In this document: in pieces, positions 11,730-21,061 of the stretch
Numbering within the stretch: position 1 is the first letter of the stretch
Layout of the letters: every line of letters starts with the position of its first letter
DNA from: Amoebidium appalachense
Taxonomy: Eukaryota > Ichthyosporea
Length of the DNA: 64,000 nt
Direction: 5' to 3'
Assembly: GCA_963693365.1 (NCBI GenBank)
Contig: CAVNZM010000003.1
Coordinates: 6,014,001 to 6,078,000, forward strand
Position numbers and translations under genes: made by a program
Notes under the pieces: generated by a model
The model's database searches: none
The model's input: only the letters and a program-made list of their open reading frames with translations
Told to the model about the DNA's origin: nothing

Positions 11730-12144
11730 ATAAGTTGGTGGGATTCGCCAAAGTCTGAACGTCGAGCGCCATATTAAGTCCACAGTTGGAAGGGCGACGT
11801 CATTGCCTGATCGAAGATGAGCACTGGCTTTACACTAGTGGGCCAATCAAAAGCCGCTACGTGCACCGCAGCGCACCGCAGGCCGTTCTCTGCATCAAAA
11901 GACCAGCCCGGCCAATCGCACGCGGCTCTTTGCGCCCGCAGCGCACCGCAGGCCGTTCCCAACAGTGAAAGGGCCAATCCAGCCAATTACGTGCTGGTGT
12001 TTGGCCCCACAGGGCCCCGCAGGCCGTTGGCTGAGAGGGGATGGGGGAGGGGGGGGGGGGGGGATAGAGGGGGGATAGAGGGGGGGGGGGATAAAGGGAG
12101 GGGGGGGGGGGGGAGGGGGTGTGTGTGTGCACGTGTGTGTGTGT

Positions 12145-12209
<65 letters not shown>

Positions 12210-12370
12210 GCCATGCATGTTTAGGCACGATCTCGGCGTGAATTCGACGCCGCGATCCGATTGGGCGAGCGCCGGGGTGCGAATTTGGGGCCTTCGGACG
12301 TCGGTTTCTGATTGGCGCGTATTTTTAGAACCTCGGAGCTCCGAGTCAACGGACAAGAGCCACCCCAACT

Positions 12371-12584
12371 ACCGTATACATGGGTGTGGGGGAAAACAGA
12401 GGAGGGTAAACAGGAATGTTCTTATCACTAACATGGTCCTTCCACATTAACCAATCAGGTACATCCACACATCCCAAATAAGGAAGGTTTGTTCCATACC
12501 CCAGTGTATAAGACACATCCACCAATCAGAAACACGTATCGTACTTTTTACCCTCCTCGAAATCCCCCACAAACACAGAAAGCC
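12371..12584 (+). repeat. 215-bp promoter-like block, copy 4
   Basis: Fourth copy. The CCATATATGG segment is replaced by a diverged CCCAAATAAGGAAGG stretch, while the CCAAT boxes, GTGTATAAGAC and TTACCCTCCTCGAAATCCCC are kept. It lies after a GC-rich stretch (11740-12120) and a (TG)n tract (12120-12206) with no recognisable gene. Confidence 0.7.
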
Positions 12585-12892
12585 AGAAGTTAGGACGGGG
12601 TTTTGCGCACGTGGGCACGTGGGTGGCGTATGTACGGCATATGGAGGCAGAGGAGGTCTTCCCGGGCTGGTACAGACCTGCCGGTTAGACGGGGAGGGGG
12701 AGGGAATGGGGAGGGAGGGAGAGACGGGGGAGACGGGGGAGGGGATAAAGCGAGTGAGGGGGGGGAGGGGGTGTATATACAAAGGGTCGACTTTGTCAAA
12801 TCCCGAGTGGAATCTGAGATCATATAGGTGCATAAAAAAGTGCCTTTTATTAATTTTTGGAGACCTGAGGATGTAGTGCCAGGACACAACAC

Positions 12893-13290
12893 ATGGATGG
12901 AGTGTGTACTAGTACGTGCAATCTTAAATTTGATTGGACGAGGGCGCATCAACCGGTACTTGTCCATTTCCGCGTGTAAAATATATAGTAAACATATCTA
13001 AAAAGGACACACACAGGGATGGAGTGTGTACTAGTATGTGCAATCTTAAATTTGATTGGACGAGGGAGCACCATCCGGTACTGGTCCATTTTCGTGTGTA
13101 AAAATATAGTAAACATATCAAAAAAGGACACACACAGGGATGGAGAGTGTACTAGTATGTGCAATCTTAAATTTGATTGGACGAGGGAGCACCATTCGGG
13201 GTCTGTCCATTTCCGCGTGTAAAAATATAGTAAACATATCAAAAGGGACATCCTAGAGGGATGGATTGTATACTAGTAACTCAAATCTCC
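12893..13290 (+). repeat. about 120-bp tandem repeat upstream of the zinc-repeat gene
   Basis: Three full units and a partial fourth, each with GGATGGAGTGTGTACTAGTA, TGCAATCTTAAATTTGATTGG, ACGAGGGAGCACC and AAAATATAGTAAACATATC. Each unit holds a GATTGG (inverted CCAAT) motif. The array ends about 70 bp before the ATG at 13363 and may act as its upstream regulatory region; that is inference. Confidence 0.8.
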
Positions 13291-13362
13291 CTTTTTGATG
13301 AGACGAGCTTTATTTTTTTTTTCCGTGCCTGAGTGTAGACCACACGGTTGCCGGAAGCAGTC

Positions 13363-14383
13363 ATGCCCTGCCCACATGGCCGCCGACGTTCAAGATGTGT
13401 GCCCTGTGGGGGCAAGGGGGTGTGTGCTCACAACAAACAGAGACATCGGTGCAGGTTGTGTAAGGGAGCATCCATTTGCGAACACAACAGACAGAAATCC
13501 ATGTGTAAAAGCTGCAAAGGTACCAGTTTTTGTCAACACAACAGACGGAAAAACACGTGTACTGACTGTAAAGGAAGCAGCGTATGCCCACACGGCAGGC
13601 TGAAACAACAGTGCAAGCCCTGTCACGGCTCGTCCTTTTGCAATCACAACAAGCGGAAGTCGTGTTGCACTCTGTGCAACGGTCGAGGTATCTGCCAGCA
13701 CGGGAAGTACAAGTATTACTGTAGGCTGTGTGACACAATGTACTTTTGCCCAAGCTGCAAGTTGGTCTATACACGCAAGAGAAACAAACTGTGCAGCCAC
13801 TGCGACCCCCGAGTCCAAGAGGCGCAAGCGGTGGAGCGACGCCCGCCCCGAAATCAAAGTCCTCATGCACCTGTCCGTGCACATTGGCCCGCCCACAAGC
13901 CACGACAAGCAGGTGCAGAACGAGTGCGAGGAGAAAACACGGCCGGACCTGTACTACGACATGGCCACGCATGTGGTCATAGTGGAAGTGGACGAGAACC
14001 AGCACAGAGACTACTCCAGCACCTGCGAGTTGGCGCGCATGTACAACCAGGCGTCGGCGTACGGCCTGCCGGTGGTCTTCCTACGGTTCAACCCGCACGC
14101 CTTCCGCGTAGACGGGCAGCTTGTGAAGGCCAGATTTGGCGACCGTCTGAGGTCGCTCGCAGCGGCAGTGGAGGCATGCAGGGAGTACGACAACGTCTTT
14201 AGTGGCGACGAGCGCATGGCCGTGTTTCGGCTGTTCTACGACAACGAGGGCGACACGGAGTGGAACGGCATAGCGCACATGCGCCGACTGGGGAGGGAGG
14301 AGCTGGCGGACGGCCTGAAGTTGGTTGTGGGAGGGGCCCCGGCGGAGCAGCAGCGGCATGCGGAGTCGACAGGTGGCTGTTGA
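13363..14383 (+). CDS. Cys/His-repeat protein with nuclease-like C-terminal domain (one frame break)
   Basis: From the ATG at 13363 the protein starts with seven tandem 18-residue repeats of the form C-x-H-(N/G)-x5-C-x2-C-x-G-x3, almost certainly zinc-binding, then a CPSC...CSHC pair. The frame is then lost at a run of five C (13806-13810). The next frame continues with SKRRKRW, RPDLYYDM, VVIVEVDENQH and VVFLRFNPHAF and stops at 14383. The D...EVDE pattern fits a PD-(D/E)xK nuclease fold. Proteins with this repeat-plus-domain arrangement are known to me from giant viruses, oomycetes and algae; function is untested. With one C fewer the two parts would be one protein of about 340 residues. I infer a homopolymer error or a recent mutation. 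Confidence 0.8.
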
Positions 14384-15060
14384 CGGCAGTAGACTTTTGA
14401 GTTATAGGGAGAGAGGGAGGGAGGGGGGGGGGGAGAGGGGGGAATAGGGGAAGCACATGTGTTCTAAAATATAGCAGCGGTGCGCGCACGCATACACACA
14501 TTCAGGATTTGACAAAGTCGATCCCACGCTCTACACCGGTGATAAGACACCAATGAAAAGCTGGTATCCCACGAGTTACCAGTTTTGGATTGGCTTCTAT
14601 AAATAGCAGCTGGTCTTCAAGTTGGGGGGGGGGGGGGGGGTCACGGTGTATATTGCAAGGGGTCGACTTTGTCAAATCCAGGATTGGCAGGGGGTCGACT
14701 TTGTCAAATCCTGAGTGAAATAGATAGGCAAGGAAATATACACTGTGATGGCTTCCGAATAAAAGGCATTTGTCGAAAATCCCGAGTGAATATAGGGAAA
14801 AAATAAGGATGGATGGGGGAGAGGGGGGGGGGATGGAAGGGGAAGAGTGGAACAGAAAAAAAAGGGGGGGGGGGGGGAAGGAAGGGAGGGGGGAGGGGGG
14901 GATGGTGGGAAGGGGGGGGGGGGGGGGTGGTGGGAAGGGGGGGGGGGGTGGTGGGAAGGGGGGGGGGGGGTGGGAAGGGGGGGGGGGGGGGGGGTGGGAA
15001 GGGGGGGGGGGGAGGGTGTGTGTGTGGGGGGGGATGGAAGGGGAAGAGTGGAATAGAAAA

Positions 15061-15091
<31 letters not shown>

Positions 15092-15150
15092 CATTGGCCA
15101 GACACAAGGATTCAACTTTGTCGAAAAGAGCTATATCTAGTTTATTTGGT
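14384..15150. other. G-rich non-coding stretch
   Basis: It holds a short CCAAT-like region (14540-14600), two tandem copies of the TCGACTTTGTCAAATCC word (14664 and 14695) and, at 14815-15090, a strongly G-rich array with repeats of GGGATGGAAGGGGAAGAGTGGAA. Open frames here are poly-Gly or poly-Pro artefacts. Confidence 0.7.
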
Positions 15151-15153
15151 TGT

Positions 15154-16459
15154 TCATTCTACGTCCAACATCGGTACATGGCCACTATGGTACTGCATAA
15201 ACAAAGGGGTGTCCGCTAGATACGCGAGGTACTCTCTGCGAACAGCCTTACTGGCGTTGGGTGGTGGGGGTGGTGTGTGTTTTTTGATAATGTCTTTCCG
15301 TGCCTTCACCAAGAGAGCACCACATTCTGCGTGAAAGGACAGCACGAGGTTTGCACCGGAGCTGTTGTTTTTGTTGTTTATGTACCGAGCCAGGGAGCTG
15401 TTTTCCCAGTCGGTACCGTCTACAAAAAAGCCATGTGCCCCCTGTGCGACGTAAGCCGATACTGGCCTATCCTCCCTCTCTACCCCCGTGTATTGAAGCA
15501 ATGCAGTGTTCTTTTTCAGAATATACGCATCCAACTCGGCTACATAATCACACTCCCGCCCAATGTAGCACAACCCGACACCGGCGTCCTTTGTGTATGC
15601 TGCGGCTACGCCGTTTTCCCTGTCTACCAAAACCCCCCTCCTTCTCAAAAAGTCCCTCAGCTCCTTTTCGGTGCCAAACGAATCGTCCGGGGGTGGGGGC
15701 TTGGCCGTGCGTGCATCTACCGTGAACATGTCCTTTCCCGTGTAGGTGCTGACAAACTTCCTTCGTTTAAACACGTGCGTGTGCCCTTTCGAGGAGCACT
15801 TCGCTATTTCGTTTTGCATGCGCGGACCCGCGCTCCCCTTCCCCCTCTTACCCACACCTCCGTGATGCACACGTCTCCTGAGCCGTTCCGTCACCAGCAA
15901 CCCGCGCATTACCTCCTTCTTCTTTTCGTTCTTTTTGCGCGCCGACCTCCGCACGGGAAGCCCCCCCTCCCCCCTCCCCCGCTGTCACCCGTCCTTGCCT
16001 TCCCCCCTCCCCCTCCCCCTCTGGGCCGAGATGCTCGCCGCTCCCCGTGCCTGCCGCCACGGCGCCCTTGTGGCCTGCCTTCCCCCCCTCCCCCTCCCCC
16101 TCTGGGCCGAGATGCTCGCCGCTCCCCGTGCCTGCCGTCTCGGTGCCGTCGTTGGCTTGGCGTGCACTACTAGTAGCCGACACATTGGAACGGCAGTAGC
16201 TGTTGTGGACCTCGTTGGCTTTCCGTCTCACTAAATCACAGAAGTAGGGTTCCCGGCACCCGCCCATGCACGCATCTTTGCGCTCGACTCCCTGGCATGA
16301 CTGCTCCAGAAGGTGGGCATTATATACTCTCTCGTGCACAGAGACGGGCTTTAGTTCCCACTCTATTGCACACAAAAACTTCTGGCAACCGGGACACGAG
16401 TCCCTGCATTGGACCCGGGCCGCGCCCTGGATATCTACTTTGCATCTTTTACGGCCCAT
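15154..16459 (-). CDS. probable SET-domain-like protein with Cys-rich N-terminus (one frame break)
   Basis: The ATG at 16459 opens a frame with a Cys-rich N-terminus (CRDSCPGCQKFLC, CMGGCREPYFC) and two copies of GTGSGEHLGPEGEGEGG. Near a C-rich run (on the plus strand at 15961-15985) a second frame takes over; it has no upstream ATG of its own. It carries a basic linker and then a segment resembling a SET methyltransferase core: GFFVDGTDWENSSLARYIN, then ANLVLSFHAECGALLVKARK. The usual RFINHS-like motif is changed to YINNKNNSSG and the final catalytic Tyr block is not clear. SET proteins methylate lysines, and chlorella viruses encode one; activity here is doubtful. It ends at a TGA at 15154. 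Confidence 0.5.
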
Positions 16460-16833
16460 GGCTTTCTAACGTGACAAGCCCTTCAAAGTTGTGTAACAGT
16501 TGTGTGGTGTCACTGGTGTGAGCACCGTGAATCTTTCCAAGGCTTGGGCAGCACCAATCAGAGGAGGGCTGGCTGGGCCACGTCCTGATTGGCCCCAAGG
16601 GCACCAAGATTTTCAAACAGAGGGGCGTGATGCGCGCCGGTGCATCGACCACCAACGTAGCACACACAAAAAAAAATAAAAAATAAAAAAACAAAAAATA
16701 AACTTTTTTTGAAAACACGGCCACACAGGTGGGTGCAAGGCCGGGACTCAGAGGGAGGGAGGGGGGGGGGGGGAGAGGGGGGGGGGGGGGGGGAGAGAGA
16801 GGTGCAGTAAACAGTTGCCCTTTTTACTCCGAG
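16460..16833. other. intergenic stretch with CCAAT motifs
   Basis: A spacer with two inverted CCAAT motifs (CACCAATCAG near 16551 and TGATTGGCC near 16587), probably the promoter of the minus-strand gene starting at 16459, then an A-rich and a G-rich tract (16670-16800). Confidence 0.5.
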
Positions 16834-17235
16834 TCAATACCGCGCCAGCGCGGCAAGCACAAACGCAAGGTCCTGTGCCATGAAATGGCTGATGCGCTGC
16901 ACACGCGCGACTGAGGTCGTGGGGACGGCCACAAAGCCCACCCCGTCCATGTTCACCATGTACGAACGGCTAAACACGTGCAACAGGACGGCCGCCACCA
17001 TGCCGCACAGCGGCCTGTACGCGGCCTGTATGTAGCGCTCAAGGGCGGCCACGTTGAAGTACACAAAGTCGCGGCTGTTCCACGGCGCGACGTGTGCGAG
17101 CCGCATCCTCGCAAGGTCCCCGGTGCTCGCCGCGCGCACCAGCGCAGAGTGCAACATGAGGCTCAGGTAGAACAGGTCGTTCATGCGCGCGTCTCCGCAC
17201 GTGTCGCCGACGGCGTCCATGGCTGGCTGTGGCAT
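16834..17235 (-). CDS. hypothetical protein, 133 aa
   Basis: An intact ATG frame lies 12 bp downstream of the minus-strand gene at 17248-17790, so the two may be co-transcribed. The protein has long non-repetitive hydrophobic segments (LFYLSLMLHSALV, PLCGMVAAVLLHVFSRSYM, AQDLAFVLAALARY) and few low-complexity residues. I recognise no family. The opposite-strand frame looks like a shadow. Confidence 0.65.
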   Translation of the reverse strand: MPQPAMDAVGDTCGDARMNDLFYLSLMLHSALVRAASTGDLARMRLAHVAPWNSRDFVYFNVAALERYIQAAYRPLCGMVAAVLLHVFSRSYMVNMDGVGFVAVPTTSVARVQRISHFMAQDLAFVLAALARY

Positions 17236-17247
17236 GTGTCCTTCACT

Positions 17248-17790
17248 TCAGTGGGCAGGGGGATTTTTTTCTGTGTAGGTGCCCACCAACGCCTCTTTCA
17301 GGCTTGAATGCCGGAGGGCCCGGCGCAGCAGGTCGAGCGCCGTGATGCCGTAGCGGGGGCCAAAGGAGGGGTCGCCGCAGAACCCCGCGACACCCTCCAC
17401 GCACAGGCCGTTGCCCTCCCAGAGGCCACGGAACTCGGCCTGCTCCTCCTCGGTCATGGGGGCCATCATCCCCGAGGTCATGCCCCGCAAGGCCGCGCGC
17501 CATGCCTGTTCCTGGGTCGACTGGGTCGGCGGCGCACCCTCCCGGGGGGCCCGGGGCTCGGTGGCAGCGACCTGATGCACGTTCCTTGCCTCGAGCTGTG
17601 CCCTTTCGCGGCGGAGGTCTGCCTTCCTCCACTCCTCCATGATTCTCTCGGCCATGCTCATGGTTGCGGCCTTGCGCGTGCGCTTGACGAACCGCAGCAT
17701 GCTGCTCTTGGGCACCGGCTTGCCTGCGGCCGTGCCCTTCTGGCCAGCCGCGCTGCCTTTCTTGGCAATGTTGGCGTTAGGTGGCTGCAT
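17248..17790 (-). CDS. hypothetical protein, 180 aa
   Basis: An intact frame from an ATG at 17790 to TGA at 17248. The N-terminus is basic (KKGSAAGQKGTAAGKPVPKS, KRTRK), a charged helix follows (MAERIMEEWRKADLRRERAQ), and the C-terminus is compact and less biased (MTEEEQAEFRGLWEGNG through ALDLLRRALRHSSLKEALVG). The basic N-terminus would suit nucleic-acid binding or nuclear entry. No family recognised. It is followed at once by the 133-aa gene. Confidence 0.65.
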   Translation of the reverse strand: MQPPNANIAKKGSAAGQKGTAAGKPVPKSSMLRFVKRTRKAATMSMAERIMEEWRKADLRRERAQLEARNVHQVAATEPRAPREGAPPTQSTQEQAWRAALRGMTSGMMAPMTEEEQAEFRGLWEGNGLCVEGVAGFCGDPSFGPRYGITALDLLRRALRHSSLKEALVGTYTEKNPPAH

Positions 17791-17879
17791 TTTGCACTAC
17801 CCCACACAAACACCAGAAAAATACGTTTTGTGTAGGTGGCGGCCGCTTGTTTTGTGGACTAGAACACACGAAAGAACAG

Positions 17880-18098
17880 ATGTCTACAGCAGCAGGCATT
17901 GGGCTGCCCCCCGTGTGGTTGGTAGCTATCCAAGTCGTGGCAGTGCTTGGAAAGGTATTTGCCACCTTCTTCTGCCTTGGAGACAAGAACTCCACGGCCA
18001 CGGCAAAGGCGCAAATTCTCACTGACCTACTGGTGACAGTCGTGGGGTGTGCCGGCCTGTTGTACGTGTTGTACGGGAAGGGGTCGAAATTTTGGTAG
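17880..18098 (+). CDS. small membrane protein, 72 aa
   Basis: An ATG frame divergent from the 17790 gene. It has two hydrophobic segments, VWLVAIQVVAVLGKVFATFF near residues 12-31 and LLVTVVGCAGLLYVLYG near residues 50-66, predicting two transmembrane helices with a short polar loop. Small two-helix membrane proteins are common in large DNA viruses, but nothing identifies this one. Confidence 0.6.
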   Translation: MSTAAGIGLPPVWLVAIQVVAVLGKVFATFFCLGDKNSTATAKAQILTDLLVTVVGCAGLLYVLYGKGSKFW

Positions 18099-18140
18099 GC
18101 ACCAGTGGTGCTCTGTTGGCCAATCGGCTGGCTCCACCAA

Positions 18141-18720
18141 CATTCCTCAGATCGTGCCAAAAAGCATGCCCGGTGCATGCCCAATGTGCCAGATTCAGGA
18201 TGCCGTATCTCGGCTCCCCGTGGCTGTTTTTTCATTCTAAAAAATGCCCTGGCAAGGCCTTGATGTGTGCTTTGCAGCGGCGCACAGTACTACGTGGTCC
18301 GACGTACGCACACAGGAGCGCTGAGCTCCGAAAGTTGAGTGTTAACAAGGAATCTACCATGCAACAGGAGCAGCCTATTCATTAAAACATTAAAACACCG
18401 TTAAACGTTTTAACAGGCAAATCGATCCGGGGGGCTATTCCAAATTCCCAATTGCCAGTCTGGGGCTGGCTGGCTTTAAATGGGCTGTAAACGTCCAAAT
18501 CAGGCACAATTTGGTCCACACCAGGTTGACCAATCAAAATGCAGCGCCCAAATTCCTCAGATCGTGCCAAAAAGCATGCCCTGTGCATGCCCAGTGTGCC
18601 ATTTTCAAGACGACGTATCTCGGCTCCAAGTAATTATTTTTTCATTCTGAAAAATGCCCTGGCAAGCCCCCGATGTGTACTTTGCAGCCGTCTTATTTGT
18701 TTTGGGGTCCGACACACGGA
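18141..18720 (+). repeat. two direct repeats of about 150 bp
   Basis: The segments at about 18141-18290 and 18551-18700 match closely: ATTCCTCAGATCGTGCCAAA, GTGCATGCCCA, GTATCTCGGCTCC, TTTTTCATTCT, AAAAATGCCCTGGCAAG and TGTGTACTTTGCAGC. No open frame is conserved between them, so they look like duplicated regulatory or intergenic DNA. From 18720 to 19500 I see no gene, only poly-C arrays (19132-19240) and CA/CGTGCACA tracts. Confidence 0.7.
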
Positions 18721-19500
18721 TGTACATGCGCCTTTTTTCAGAAAACGTAGCACCGATAAGCCATCTCTGCCTGGACCTGAAACAAACTGCATTCTTTTGT
18801 GTTTGTGTTGTGTTTCGAGGAGTGTAAATTCCTTGTTTGCTTAATGCGGAAGATACTATGTGTAGAAGTGGCTTTCCTTACCCTCCTCTGAACCTCTCAC
18901 ACCCTAGTACTAGTACTGTACAGCACCGTATCCTGTCACCATAGTACATGTACAGGCATATGTGCAGCCCACACTGCCCGACGTGGCCGTTTGCCCGGCC
19001 TCATCCGACCGTCGGACCGGCCCCAAAATTGGATAAGTGGTAGAGGGCCACTGGCACATCGTGCTGCTTTATTCAGACTCAAAAAATGTTGGGTTTGGGT
19101 CGAGATACAGCGACGCAAAGAGGGTGGTTTACCCCCCCCCCCCATCCCTATACCCCCCCCCCATCCCTTTACCCCCCCCCCATCCCTATACCCCCCCACT
19201 CCCTTTATCCCCCCCATCCCTTTACCCCCCCCCCCCACTCCCTATACCCTTGCATACTATAGTATACATACCCCCCCCCTTTTTTTTATGTAGTGACACG
19301 TGTCCCCCCCTTTTTTATGTAGTGACACGTGTCCCCCCCCCCCTCACTTCTAACTCAACCTGGATTTGACAAAGTCCTGTACTAGTAGGGCAGATGCTCT
19401 CCTCCAAACCCATACACCCACACACACACGTGCACACACACACACACACGTGCACACCCACACACACACGTGCACACCCCCCCCCTCCCCTTTTCCAGAG

Positions 19501-19698
19501 ATGACTATCACTTTGAAACAATCAAATTTGAAAGGACAGGGGTTGTTTTGTTGTTTTATGTCCCTCTACACAAAAATGGAATTCAACATATACCTTCAAG
19601 TTGTATTCATGATTTTGGCTGTCGCTGTTGGTGGATATTTAGGATACCTTATCGTTCTGAAAATAATGGCCGGTTGGAGTAAAGAAAAAACAAACTAA
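19501..19698 (+). CDS. small single-pass membrane protein, 65 aa
   Basis: An open frame begins at ATG 19501, with an alternative start at 19558. It has one strong transmembrane helix near residues 31-54 (IYLQVVFMILAVAVGGYLGY) and a short basic tail. It stands alone between repeats; composition is gene-like but short. The family is unknown. Confidence 0.45.
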   Translation: MTITLKQSNLKGQGLFCCFMSLYTKMEFNIYLQVVFMILAVAVGGYLGYLIVLKIMAGWSKEKTN

Positions 19699-19699
19699 C

Positions 19700-20242
19700 G
19701 GCCCAACGGCCTCCGGGGCCCCGTGGGGCACAACTGTTGATGCGGAGAACGGCCTGTGGGGCACATGCGGCTTCTGGTTGGGCCGCGGGTTTGGGCCACG
19801 GGGGGCTGAGAGGCGACGACGTCACGCCAACCAATAAAACCCTACAGCGTACGTGTGCCAACCCCGGTCTCTCGCCCTTGTCCCCCCCCCCCCCTCCCCC
19901 TCCCTCTCTCTCTCTCCCCCTCTGTGTCTCGTCTCTCTGTCTCCCTGTGGCTTCCGGGGCTTTCACGCGCACACCCCCCCCCCCCCCCTCCCTCCCCCCC
20001 CCCTTTTATCCCCCTCACCCTTTATCCCTCACCCTCCCCACCCCCACCCCCACCCCCTCCTTCTCCTTTTCCTCCCCCCCCCATCTCCCCCTGTCCATTC
20101 CCCACCATGTATGTGTACACCTGTATACAGCACACCCGGCCGTGGATGTCGTTTTTAAACGCACGGGGGGGGGGGATAGGCTCCAAACAAAACTCTGTGG
20201 ACAAGACAATAAACAGTTTAAACATTTTCATTTGCCGGCCAC
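19700..20242. other. intergenic C-rich stretch
   Basis: No gene recognised. It holds a GACGACGTCACG CRE-like site followed by CCAACCAATAAAACC near 19816-19840, then long C/T tracts (19880-20090). On the minus strand just left of the LTR fragment the sequence reads GTGGCCGGCAAATGA, which could be the original end of the surface-like gene to the right. Confidence 0.5.
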
Positions 20243-21061
20243 TGTTATTTTGTGTGGGTAAACGGAGAAGCAGAGAGCACAGATGGGTGTTATGTAAAAC
20301 ACAACACAAAGACACACGGGAAAAACACAACCGGAGAGGAGGAACGATTTCTGGAACCATAGGAAGTGAATACGACTGCTTGTGATTTATTTCAAGATGA
20401 GGTCCCTTTTATACTTGGGAATGTGAAACGATAAACCAATCAAAAGAATGAAAACTATGAGTGTAAAATATATCGAATAAAATGTCTGTCGACATTTAGA
20501 ATATAAAACTCAATCCTCCAATGAAAGAAACTTCTAATAAAAGCACGGAAACATTTAATAAAATGAAACCACTTATGTAACTATTAATTCATAACATATA
20601 TTTATACATGTTCTTATCATAACACGTCTAAATATAATTATTCCTAATAGTTGAAGAACATAGCACAATGCTACGTCGTGGGAAAGAAATGAGAAAGGAA
20701 TGTAAGTTACTATATTTGGGAAAATACAAACGAGATATGATTGGATGACATATATAGATTTTGACGCAAACGACAATACGTGTGCGCGAGCTAAGTATGT
20801 CGATACGTACACAGATCTAAGATGTTGTGTACACGGAAACGGAAAAGAAAGAAAGAAATGAAGAAAGGAAAAAGGAAACAAACTACAACAACTAATAAAT
20901 AAATACCAAACTCAACTTCTAAGTCTTGCTGAGAATTAAGTGAAGATGACATCCCCACTCAAGGGTTGGAAGTTGGGTTCTCGTGAAGTTTGTTGATGTG
21001 ACTGTTGATGTTAAGACTTTCACACATGTAGAAGTAGGTGCCGTGAAGTCACAGTCAAGTT
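20243..21061 (-). mobile_element. copia family A fragment, inverted: one LTR plus about 110 bp of internal 3' sequence
   Basis: Read on the minus strand it is internal 3' sequence (ACTTGACTGTGACTTCACGG onward) followed by a complete LTR, from TGTCATC at 20951 to AATAACA at 20243. The internal part stops abruptly at 21061. No target-site duplication is visible, so it is a 5'-truncated insertion or a deletion remnant. It lies at the 3' end of the minus-strand surface-like gene, whose frame now ends within the element. Confidence 0.9.

Larger units (their letters stand above)
9490..15125. repeat. dispersed short repeat TCGACTTTGTCAAATCC in both orientations
   Basis: A 17-bp word and close variants recur about twenty times between 9.49 and 15.12 kb, once more at about 19.36 kb, on both strands. 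Examples lie near 9530, 10640, 10705, 10735, 10850, 10930, 12788, 14664 and 14695, and inverted near 9628, 9920, 11026, 11488 and 14508. Many copies are followed by GAGTGAAATAGAGA..GAGAATATAGGGAGG and a G-rich tract; inverted copies often border CA tracts. The 17-mer is far better conserved than its surroundings, which suggests a mobile or functional core. Confidence 0.75.

Noticed and set aside
14770-15330. Gly-rich frames
   Set aside because: Products of the G-rich array; no start context or domain.
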